Assembly: GCA_048550035.1 (NCBI GenBank)
Contig: JBLYYQ010000020.1
Coordinates: 1 to 5,158, forward strand
Source of the DNA: JBLYYQ01 sp048550035
GTDB taxonomy: Bacteria; Nitrospinota_A; UBA7883; JBLYYQ01
DNA: 5,158 nt
Direction: 5' to 3'
Each line of letters starts with the position of its first letter. The stretch's first letter is position 1. Positions 1 through 5,133 of this stretch are shown piece after piece. The notes under the pieces are model-generated. The model did not search any database. It was given only the letters and a program-made list of their open reading frames with translations, and was not told the origin of the DNA. The translations under genes and the position numbers were made by a program.

Positions 1-463
1 CGTGCTCCTCGTAGATTTCTATGAGCTGGCGAGTCAGGGAACGCGTGCTGTCTGTGGTGGTGTGCACGGTATCTCCCAGCAGCAGCGCAAAGGGCTCGTT
101 GCCAACGTAGCTGCGTCCGTAAGAGACCGCATCGCCCAGACCATTGAGCTCCTTCTGCCAGATGAAGTGAATGTTCGCCAGGTGCGAAATCCTCGAAATT
201 TGCTCGAGCAATTCGGTCTTGCCCTTCTCCGCCAGTTCGTGCTCGAGATCAAAATTGCGATAGAAGTGCTCCTCGATCGCTCGCTTGCTCTTGCCGATTA
301 CCATCAGGATGTCGGTAATCCCCGCGTCCACCGCCTCCTCGACGACGTACTGAATGGTCGGCGTATCGACAATCGGCAGCATCTCCTTGGGTTGCGACTT
401 GGTCGCCGGGAGAAAACGCGTGCCGAAGCCGGCGGCCGGAATCACTGCTTTGCGGATCTTCAT
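1..463 (-). CDS. galU: UTP-glucose-1-phosphate uridylyltransferase, N-terminal part (gene runs off the left edge)
   Basis: The minus-strand frame from 463 down to base 2 encodes 154 residues of a GalU-type nucleotidyltransferase, which makes UDP-glucose from UTP and glucose-1-phosphate in the cytoplasm for envelope polysaccharide and sugar-nucleotide synthesis. Visible motifs are the nucleotide-binding loop GFGTRFLPATK (residues 12-22), PKEMLPIVDTP (25-35), the substrate-site segment LNGLGDAV (106-113) and LLLGDT (127-132), whose Asp131 aligns with the metal-binding Asp. The family is usually near 280-300 residues, so about half is present. The start is ATG at 463; an in-frame ATG at 469 is possible, and an in-frame stop at 484-482 limits the choice. 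The ribosome site is weak (GAG about 8 bases upstream), and a TATAAT at 486-481 could be a -10 box. Codons end mostly in G or C, unlike every other gene here. Family identity is certain from the motifs; the foreign composition is treated under findings. Confidence 0.93.
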   Translation of the reverse strand, partial: MKIRKAVIPAAGFGTRFLPATKSQPKEMLPIVDTPTIQYVVEEAVDAGITDILMVIGKSKRAIEEHFYRNFDLEHELAEKGKTELLEQISRISHLANIHFIWQKELNGLGDAVSYGRSYVGNEPFALLLGDTVHTTTDSTRSLTRQLIEIYEEH

Positions 464-517
464 AGTCATCACTCGGTCGCATTATAAGTTTGGCATTAGA
501 GAAGGTCTCTACTTCAA

Positions 518-560
518 TCTCGTGGAAGCCTCCCCCTTAACTTCCACGAGATATTTTTTC
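518..560 (+). terminator. Rho-independent terminator, plus strand, no upstream plus-strand gene in window
   Basis: A perfect 11-bp stem TCTCGTGGAAG (518-528) / CTTCCACGAGA (541-551) with a 12-base loop is followed at once by TATTTTTTC. The T-run lies on the plus-strand side only; on the minus strand the stem is followed by TTGAAGTAGAG, so it should stop rightward transcription. The only gene to its left, galU, is read leftward, so the terminator has no evident client. Its right arm also encodes the last codons of the small membrane protein at 537-773, whose stop codon lies in the loop. Confidence 0.75.
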
Positions 561-773
561 GAATCTAAGATAACTTACTATTTCTTTAATAGAAGTTATG
601 ATTGAAAAGAGTGCAATAAATAGAAATATTACAAGGATAGCTAATCCATGTAGATTGCTAAGAAGCAGCTCTAGATTGTTATTTCGAACGATAAATAGCG
701 AACCTGCTATGCCGAAAAATAACCCAACTAGCTTAAAAAATACCTTATCAAGGATAACAAGAAAATTTTTCAT
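537..773 (-). CDS. Small two-helix membrane protein of unknown function (about 78 residues)
   Basis: From ATG at 773 this minus-strand frame gives 78 residues; an ATG at 797 would add eight (MLYCALLN). I do not recognise a family. After a short basic N-terminus (MKNFLVILDK) there are two hydrophobic stretches, roughly residues 11-29 (VFFKLVGLFFGIAGSLFIV) and 40-62 (centred on LAILVIFLFIALFSIITS), joined by a polar RNNN segment. A charged tail follows (KEIVSYLRFEKISRGS). This suggests an inner-membrane hairpin. The 773 start is preferred because a possible -10 box at 793-788 would place the transcript start just upstream; there is no clear Shine-Dalgarno for either start. It diverges from argG. 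The last codons overlap a plus-strand terminator stem, which is odd for a conserved C-terminus. It could be a chance ORF in AT-rich DNA, but the helix-loop-helix pattern and codon use look genuine. Confidence 0.55.
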   Translation of the reverse strand: MKNFLVILDKVFFKLVGLFFGIAGSLFIVRNNNLELLLSNLHGLAILVIFLFIALFSIITSIKEIVSYLRFEKISRGS

Positions 774-787
774 ATTCAGTAATGCGC

Positions 788-816
788 AATATAGCATAAA
801 GTCTTAAATTGAACAA
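788..816 (-). promoter_or_regulatory. Possible promoter for the small membrane protein gene
   Basis: Read on the minus strand, TTGTTC (816-811) and TATATT (793-788) are separated by 17 bp. The -10 matches five of six consensus bases, but the -35 matches only three. The start site would fall near 781, giving a leader of only about 8 bases before ATG 773. It lies next to the argG promoter, back to back. AT-rich DNA produces such matches by chance, so this is tentative. Confidence 0.3.
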
Positions 817-819
817 ATG

Positions 820-847
820 TTGAATGATAGAGAGTTTAGTTTATAAT
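820..847 (+). promoter_or_regulatory. Sigma70-type promoter of argG
   Basis: TTGAAT at 820-825 and a perfect TATAAT at 842-847 are 16 bp apart. Transcription would start near 854, giving a leader of about 22 bases before the argG ATG at 876. A TGAAT at 821-825 resembles half of an arginine-repressor (ARG) box, but no second half-site is convincing, so control by ArgR is not claimed. Confidence 0.65.
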
Positions 848-875
848 TAACAACCTAAAATATTTTTGGTGCTAT

Positions 876-2078
876 ATGGAAAAAGTTGTGAAACGTGTGT
901 TGCTTGCCTATTCAGGTGGATTAGATACATCTGTTATAGTTCGGTGGCTAGTTGAAAATTACAAGTGTGAAGTAATCTGCTTTGCGGCCGATATAGGGCA
1001 AGAGGAAGAGCTAACTGGTTTAGAATCAAAAGCTCTATCAGCCGGTGCAAGTAGGTTAATAGTGAAAGATCTGAAGGATCAGTTTGTAGAAGAATTTGTT
1101 TACCCAATGCTCAGAGGCTCTGCCAGATATGAAACCGACTATCTATTAGGGACTGCGATTGCACGTCCATTAATCGCAAAAGCACAAATTGAGATTGCAA
1201 AAGAAGAAGGTTGCGATGGGGTTAGCCACGGGTCGACAGGGAAAGGGAACGATCAGGTTCGATTTGAGTTAGCATATCAAGCGTTAAATCCAAAGATTAA
1301 GATTATCGCACCATGGCGTGAGTGGGAGATTAAATCTCGTGAAGCTGCGATTGATTATGCAATGAAGTGGGGGATAGATGCTCCTGTGACCAAAGAAAAA
1401 CCATGGTCGATGGATCGAAATTTATTTCATATATCGTTTGAGGGTGGGCTACTAGAAGATCCATCTAATCCGCCACCTGAAGATATGTTTGTACTGACTA
1501 AATCACCAAAAGATGCGATCGATAAAGAGAGCCTGATAACAATTGATTATGAAGCTGGAAATCCTGTCAAGCTTAATGGTGAAAAGCTTACACCGGCTCA
1601 ATTACTTATGAAGTTAAATCAACTCGGAAGTGAAAATGGTATTGGGCGGGCTGACATTGTAGAGAATAGATTTGTTGGGATGAAGTCTCGTGGTGTCTAT
1701 GAAACGCCAGGTGGGACTATTTTACATCAAGCGCATCGTGCGCTCGAGTCTATAACATTAGATCGAGAAGTGATGCGACTGCGTGACACACTAATCCCAG
1801 AATACGCCAGAATGATATATAACGGATTTTGGTTTTCGCCAGAGCGAGAAGCATTGCAAGCTTTTATTGATAAAACTCAAGAGAATGTAACAGGTCAAGC
1901 TCTGATCGCACTTTATAAAGGGAATGTAATCATCCGTGGCAGATCGTCTAATAATAGTCTATACGATCAACGATTTTCAACTTTTGAAGATGATGATGTC
2001 TACAATCAGCAAGAGGCAGAAGGTTTTATTAATCTTAATGCGCTCAGATTGAAGATTGCCAAGCTTGCAAAAATTTAA
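876..2078 (+). CDS. argG: Argininosuccinate synthase
   Basis: This complete 400-residue protein catalyses the ATP-dependent condensation of citrulline and aspartate to argininosuccinate, the penultimate step of arginine biosynthesis, in the cytoplasm. The N-type ATP pyrophosphatase signature AYSGGLDTS is at residues 11-19. The citrulline-site segment YETDYLLGT is at 85-93 and the strongly conserved HGSTGKGNDQVRFE at 118-131, followed by APWREWE (145-151). The C-terminal part carries the expected GMKSRGVYETPGGT and the tail NLNALRLKI. Length matches the bacterial type I family (about 400). The ATG at 876 is chosen because it places the P-loop where homologues have it; the ribosome site (GGTG, 868-871) is poor. 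The gene diverges from a small membrane protein gene and converges with comF, its stop lying 7 bp from that of comF. No other arginine gene is in the window, so it appears to be transcribed alone. No broken motifs were seen. Confidence 0.98.
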   Translation: MEKVVKRVLLAYSGGLDTSVIVRWLVENYKCEVICFAADIGQEEELTGLESKALSAGASRLIVKDLKDQFVEEFVYPMLRGSARYETDYLLGTAIARPLIAKAQIEIAKEEGCDGVSHGSTGKGNDQVRFELAYQALNPKIKIIAPWREWEIKSREAAIDYAMKWGIDAPVTKEKPWSMDRNLFHISFEGGLLEDPSNPPPEDMFVLTKSPKDAIDKESLITIDYEAGNPVKLNGEKLTPAQLLMKLNQLGSENGIGRADIVENRFVGMKSRGVYETPGGTILHQAHRALESITLDREVMRLRDTLIPEYARMIYNGFWFSPEREALQAFIDKTQENVTGQALIALYKGNVIIRGRSSNNSLYDQRFSTFEDDDVYNQQEAEGFINLNALRLKIAKLAKI

Positions 2079-2085
2079 TTACTAT

Positions 2086-2838
2086 TTAGATTGATCTACA
2101 GATGGCAAGAACCGAAATAGTATTCGGTGAGCCATTTTGCAAAACTTTCGCACATTCAAATATAGTTGCGCCGGTCGTATAGACATCATCAACTAGAATA
2201 AGATCTCGATTTTTTATCAAGTCAGTTCGAGTTAGTGCAAAAGCATCTTTGACATTTTTGCGCCGATTTTTATTTGATAGTGAAAATTGCGGCTTTGTAT
2301 GTTTTTTTCTTATTAGTGATTGAGAATCAATTGAGAGATTACCCCTTTTTGCAACTTCTAATCCAAGTAGGTATGCATGGTTATATCCGCGACTGAAAAT
2401 TTTGCGAAATGATAATGGAGTTGGAATTATAATTGGATTATCAAGCTCATCTATCAATGGTTCGAAATATTTATAGGAGCGCTCCACAATCTCGGTTGCA
2501 AGTTCTCTCTTATTTTTAAATTTTAATCCTAAAATTAGAGATTTAAATGGATTTTCATAAACAAATGGTGTCTGAATTTCATCGAATGGGATCTCGAGCT
2601 CTCGACATTTCAAACAAAAATGGGTATAGCGAGAGCTTATTCTAAACTGATATTCTAATGGAGCTGCGCAGATTGAGCAAAGTTGAGGAGGAGTAAGTTT
2701 TATTGATTTTTGGCAGCTATCACATAAAGCGTCGTTAGTAATCAATCTATCGCACGATGTGCATCTGTTCTCAAATATGAAATTAAATAGAACCGATTGT
2801 AGCTGCTTTAATCTACTATTTTGAGCTAGCATAATCAT
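2086..2838 (-). CDS. ComF-family protein (zinc-ribbon plus phosphoribosyltransferase domain)
   Basis: A 250-residue ComF-type protein. Homologues are needed for DNA uptake during natural competence (ComF/ComFC, GntX), although many bacteria without known competence carry one. Four CxxC pairs (26/29, 39/42, 54/57, 75/78) form a probable double zinc ribbon. The type I phosphoribosyltransferase domain follows, with IIIPTPLS (136-143), RGYNHA (150-155) and the PRPP-binding loop ILVDDVYTTGAT (214-225), whose two acidic residues are intact. Length is normal for the family. ATG 2838 and in-frame ATG 2832 are both possible starts, neither with a clear Shine-Dalgarno. It is the last gene of a probable minus-strand operon, 68 bp after the lipoprotein gene, and ends 7 bp from the end of argG. 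No other competence gene is in view, so its role in uptake here is inference. The family call is secure. Confidence 0.93.
   Translation of the reverse strand: MIMLAQNSRLKQLQSVLFNFIFENRCTSCDRLITNDALCDSCQKSIKLTPPQLCSICAAPLEYQFRISSRYTHFCLKCRELEIPFDEIQTPFVYENPFKSLILGLKFKNKRELATEIVERSYKYFEPLIDELDNPIIIPTPLSFRKIFSRGYNHAYLLGLEVAKRGNLSIDSQSLIRKKHTKPQFSLSNKNRRKNVKDAFALTRTDLIKNRDLILVDDVYTTGATIFECAKVLQNGSPNTISVLAICRSI
2102..2138 (+). terminator. Weak candidate terminator for argG, inside the 3' end of comF
   Basis: On the plus strand ATGGC (2102-2106) pairs with GCCAT (2131-2135), and inside it ACCGAA (2111-2116) pairs with TTCGGT (2123-2128) around a six-base loop. A short TTTT (2135-2138) follows. It starts 24 bases after the argG stop and is the only hairpin I found that could end the argG transcript. 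The internal loop and short T-run make it weak, and the same bases code for the comF C-terminus. Confidence 0.3.
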
Positions 2839-2906
2839 TGAGATTATCGTTTGATACTTGAGTCATCTAGCATGCCATAGAGTGAGATAGCTATATTTTA
2901 CTCTAA

Positions 2907-3491
2907 CTATTCACTCCCAAATCTTTTTTGCAAGTCTTTTCGAAATGAATCACCCTTGGTAGTATATTCAGAGGTAAAAGATAGGATTTTTGCATCTTTT
3001 GCTGGCCACCTAAAAGCAATTTCTCCTTTATGCTTAACAAGCTTACCAGGTTCAGCTACATTCGCCCTGATTATAGATTGATTTACAGGGATGATATAGA
3101 TTTTAGTTTTTGTTCTTTTGAACTTATATAGAGGAGAGAGTATTTCAAATAGATTTTTATAATCGTTTGATTCTGCCGCTAGTAGCAATCCGACTGAATA
3201 TGAAGTATAACTAAGTGATCTCTTTAAGATTTTAACATTATGTTTTGCCGCTTCAGCGATATATTTATCGTCAACTGCGATGGAGCGTAAGATAGCGACA
3301 TCTTTTTTTCTCTCTTTATCATCGCTACTAACAGATCCTATGTCACGAAAAAATATTTCAACCTGTCCTGAGCCATTTGGCGCAATTTCGAGCTTAAAAT
3401 TTGCATTTTGATATTCTAAGTTACAGCTAGCAAATAACATTACGAATAGTGCAACGAGCATCATATTCATAAATGTTCTAAAATGGTCCAT
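2907..3491 (-). CDS. Predicted lipoprotein of unknown function (194 residues)
   Basis: ATG at 3491 gives 194 residues and has a good Shine-Dalgarno, AGGAA at 3504-3500, eight bases upstream; a TTG at 3497 would add two residues but fits the spacing less well. The N-terminus is a lipoprotein signal: MDHFRTFMNM, then a hydrophobic core MLVALFVMLFAS, with Cys23 as the probable lipidated residue (LFASC; Phe at -3 is less usual). Asn follows the Cys, so there is no Asp inner-membrane retention signal, and an outer-membrane location is likely if the cell is Gram-negative. The mature part has no other Cys and alternates hydrophobic and polar residues as in a beta-rich domain; it opens with FKLEIAPNGSGQVEIFF, a pattern seen in several LppM-like/DUF3153-type lipoproteins. 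I cannot assign a family from this. It lies between the deacetylase-family gene (62 bp upstream) and comF (68 bp downstream), probably cotranscribed. Confidence 0.8.
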   Translation of the reverse strand: MDHFRTFMNMMLVALFVMLFASCNLEYQNANFKLEIAPNGSGQVEIFFRDIGSVSSDDKERKKDVAILRSIAVDDKYIAEAAKHNVKILKRSLSYTSYSVGLLLAAESNDYKNLFEILSPLYKFKRTKTKIYIIPVNQSIIRANVAEPGKLVKHKGEIAFRWPAKDAKILSFTSEYTTKGDSFRKDLQKRFGSE

Positions 3492-3499
3492 AATCAATA

Positions 3500-3512
3500 T
3501 TCCTAAATTCCT
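3500..3512 (-). promoter_or_regulatory. Duplicated Shine-Dalgarno-like repeat before the lipoprotein gene
   Basis: On the minus strand AGGAATTTAGGAA contains AGGAA twice (3512-3508 and 3504-3500), eight bases apart. The nearer copy is eight bases from ATG 3491 and decides the start. The farther copy is too distant to serve this start directly, but could act as a standby site. Confidence 0.5.
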
Positions 3513-3553
3513 AAAATTTAAATGAAAAAAAACTCTCTTTATATATACTAATT

Positions 3554-4516
3554 CTAAACTATAACATTATCTACACCAATTAGCGCTGCAAGGTGTGCCT
3601 CGACTGAAGTAGGGAGCGCATCAAGGTCATAACCACCTTCCAATGAGGATATAATATATTTAGTGCCGATAGATTCAAGAGCATCCACAATTATCTTTGT
3701 AACTTGGAAGAAGCCATCCTCAGTGAGATTGAGTCCTCCTAATGGATCATTTTTATGCCCATCAAAGCCTGCCGAAAAGAAGAGAATATCTGGTTTGAAC
3801 TCTAACAATTTTGGCAGAATTTTTCTCTCATAAAGTTGACAAAATGGAAGATCATCGTCGCCAGAATGGAGGTTATAATTAATGATATTGGGTGGTTTTA
3901 GATGATTTTCTTCTTCTAGCCCTGTGCCTGGATAGAGTGGCGATTGATGAGAAGAGATAAAAAGGATTGAATCATTATTTTGAACGATCGCTTCAGTTCC
4001 GTTGCCATGATGGAGATCAAAATCTATAATAGCAACCTTATTGATACCATTTAAAGTTAACGCATACTTTGCACTGATAGCAATATTGTTAAATATACAA
4101 AACCCCATCGATGAGTTAGGCAATGCATGATGACCTGGTGGCCTGACCGGACAAAAAGCGCGCGTTAAGTTATTAGCAGGATCAAGTAGAGTATCAACAG
4201 CAACGATATTGGCAGAGACAGCTTCTAAAGCGACATTATAAGAGTTGCGACAAATGGCAGTATCTAGGTCAAGCTGGAAGCTCCCTGACTCTACTTTAGT
4301 TTTAACATGTTCTATATAAGAGAGAGTATGAGCAAGGCTAATATGCTCTATAGTAGCACTCTTAAGGGAAGGTAAGCGTTCAATGTACCGGTTAATGTCA
4401 GCCGAATCTAGATAGCTCATAATAGCCTCTAATCTAGCAGATGATTCAGGATGTGAACCGGTATCATGGGTTAAAAAGATTGGATCATAAAAGAGAGCAA
4501 GCTTCTTATATCCCAT
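3554..4516 (-). CDS. Histone-deacetylase-family zinc amidohydrolase (acetylpolyamine or acetyl-lysine deacetylase-like)
   Basis: This complete 320-residue protein belongs to the arginase/deacetylase superfamily and resembles bacterial class II-like deacetylases. These remove acetyl groups from lysines, polyamines or small molecules in the cytoplasm; the true substrate cannot be read from sequence. HPE is at 22-24, RPPGHHA at 125-131 with the tandem catalytic His129-His130, DFDLHHGNGT at 165-174 with zinc ligands Asp167 and His169, and SAGFD at 248-252 with the third ligand Asp252. EGGYD at 293-297 supplies the catalytic Tyr296. All catalytic residues are present, so an active enzyme is expected. 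ATG 4516 gives the usual N-terminus (ALFYDPIFLTHDTGSHPE) but has no strong Shine-Dalgarno. A terminator ends about 25 bp upstream, leaving little room for a separate promoter. The gene heads a probable operon with the lipoprotein and comF genes. I did not see any acetyltransferase partner. Confidence 0.94.
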   Translation of the reverse strand: MGYKKLALFYDPIFLTHDTGSHPESSARLEAIMSYLDSADINRYIERLPSLKSATIEHISLAHTLSYIEHVKTKVESGSFQLDLDTAICRNSYNVALEAVSANIVAVDTLLDPANNLTRAFCPVRPPGHHALPNSSMGFCIFNNIAISAKYALTLNGINKVAIIDFDLHHGNGTEAIVQNNDSILFISSHQSPLYPGTGLEEENHLKPPNIINYNLHSGDDDLPFCQLYERKILPKLLEFKPDILFFSAGFDGHKNDPLGGLNLTEDGFFQVTKIIVDALESIGTKYIISSLEGGYDLDALPTSVEAHLAALIGVDNVIV

Positions 4517-4540
4517 AGCTTTATCGTTAAGTTACAATTA

Positions 4541-4562
4541 AAAAAATCGCACACGGCGATTT
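4541..4562 (-). terminator. Rho-independent terminator after the 26-residue ORF, just before the deacetylase gene
   Basis: Read on the minus strand, AAATCGC (4562-4556) and GCGATTT (4550-4544) form a perfect 7-bp stem with loop CGTGT, and the second arm runs on into TTT (4543-4541), making six T in a row. The opposite side lacks a T-run, so it works leftward. A smaller GCGC-TAA-GCGC hairpin (4564-4574) lies just upstream. It begins 23 bases after the small ORF stop and finishes 24 bases before the deacetylase ATG. It is either the true end of a short transcript or an attenuator in the deacetylase leader. Confidence 0.72.
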
Positions 4563-4585
4563 GGCGCTAAGCGCAACTACCTTCT

Positions 4586-4666
4586 TCAGCCACCTTTTAA
4601 TTTTTTAGCAAGAAATAGAAGCAGCAGAGCAGCTGCAACAAATATTAAAATCGTATAGATATTCAT
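4586..4666 (-). CDS. Candidate 26-residue single-helix membrane peptide
   Basis: ATG at 4666 to TGA at 4588-4586 encodes 26 residues: a short polar start (MNIYT), an unbroken hydrophobic helix at residues 6-20 (ILIFVAAALLLLFLA), and a basic tail KKLKGG. That layout is typical of tiny inner-membrane proteins: small accessory subunits of transporters or oxidases, and type I toxin peptides. I recognise no specific family. Support comes from the clean terminator starting 23 bases after its stop and from an upstream AT-rich stretch with promoter-like boxes. Against it, the ribosome site is weak (GGA about 14 bases upstream) and short ORFs arise easily. It could also be a leader peptide for the deacetylase operon, since it carries four consecutive Leu codons (residues 14-17), or an untranslated small RNA. 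Confidence 0.45.
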   Translation of the reverse strand: MNIYTILIFVAAALLLLFLAKKLKGG

Positions 4667-4949
4667 AATAACTAATTTTCCATTTTTTAAAGAATTTGCA
4701 AATTTAATTTCTATCGAATAATAAAAAGACTATTAAACTGCCTATTACAATAATAGATATTTGACAAATATTATACTTTAATTTTTTTTATTACAACCGT
4801 AGATAATAGAAAAAAGCTGACATATTTCAACATATTTCATTAGCAACTATAAATAATAACAATCTGATCTGTGTATTAAGATATATTCTGCAATTAATTT
4901 ATAAGAATATTTATAAATATATTACAGTTAATGGGCAAATTTTTTTAGA
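4667..4949. other. AT-rich intergenic region with promoter-like boxes and short repeats
   Basis: No credible gene is seen here. On the minus strand two candidate promoters could serve the 26-residue ORF: TTGAAA (4830-4825), 16 bp, TATTAT (4808-4803); and TTGTAA (4796-4791), 15 bp, TATAAT (4775-4770). Both are plausible but expected by chance at this base composition. Other items are a small inverted repeat CTATTA-CAA-TAATAG (4742-4756) and a direct repeat of CATATTTCA (4821-4829 and 4831-4839) with a 10-bp period overlapping the distal minus-strand -35 box. Confidence 0.4.
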
Positions 4950-4978
4950 TTGACACCTCATTACTATCGTCATAGATT
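4950..4978 (+). promoter_or_regulatory. Near-consensus sigma70-type promoter for the gene at the right edge
   Basis: A perfect -35 TTGACA (4950-4955) is followed by an optimal 17-bp spacer and the -10 TAGATT (4973-4978), which matches four of six bases. A T-rich run (4940-4946) just upstream could act as an UP-like element. Initiation would fall near 4985, inside the inverted repeat, giving a leader of about 150 bases before the GTG at 5134. Confidence 0.6.
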
Positions 4979-5007
4979 CGTAACAATTGTTGAGAACAAT
5001 TGTTACG
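4979..5007. promoter_or_regulatory. Long perfect inverted repeat over the transcription start: operator or 5' hairpin
   Basis: Arms CGTAACAATTGTT (4979-4991) and AACAATTGTTACG (4995-5007) are a perfect 13-bp inverted repeat around GAG; allowing one T-G wobble it extends to 4976 and 5010. Each arm holds the self-palindrome AACAATTGTT, so the site is also a tandem pair of identical palindromes, 13 bp centre to centre. It abuts the -10 box, the usual position of a repressor operator. In RNA it would be a 5'-end hairpin, which could instead stabilise or regulate the message. No T-run follows directly, so it is not a standard terminator. Confidence 0.55.
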
Positions 5008-5133
5008 GATTTGACTAAAATTTTTTAAAAAAAGTTGGCAAATAAAGAGAAGATTAAGAACAGATGCTATTCACTATTTGTGGAGTAGCTTTTTGTTAAT
5101 TATTAATTAGCAGTTGAAAATATTGAGGTAAAT

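Noticed and set aside
34..482. Two other minus-strand frames overlapping galU (34-252 and 249-482)
   Set aside because: They are out of frame with galU and low in complexity (Arg and Gly rich), as expected for shadows.
2..487. Long plus-strand open frame of 161 codons opposite galU
   Set aside because: It is antisense to a clear GalU frame with all family motifs; long open antisense frames are expected in GC-rich coding DNA, and the translation resembles no protein I know.
354..807. Plus-strand frames at 354-605 and 598-807
   Set aside because: The first crosses the composition junction and the terminator; the second is antisense to the more protein-like membrane frame and has no ribosome site.
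2881..2905. Hairpin-forming sequence between comF and the lipoprotein gene (AGAGT ... ACTCT, 2880-2905)
   Set aside because: It pairs well only in plus-strand RNA through G-U wobbles and has no T-run, while both neighbours are on the minus strand; it is unlikely to be a terminator.
4761..4790. TTGACA at 4761-4766 on the plus strand as a promoter
   Set aside because: No acceptable -10 box lies 16-18 bp downstream (only a T-run), and no plus-strand gene follows before the better promoter at 4950.
5062..5097. Eleven-codon plus-strand ORF starting ATG at 5064
   Set aside because: Very short, no good ribosome site at proper spacing, no terminator of its own, and it lies in the probable leader of the gene at 5134.
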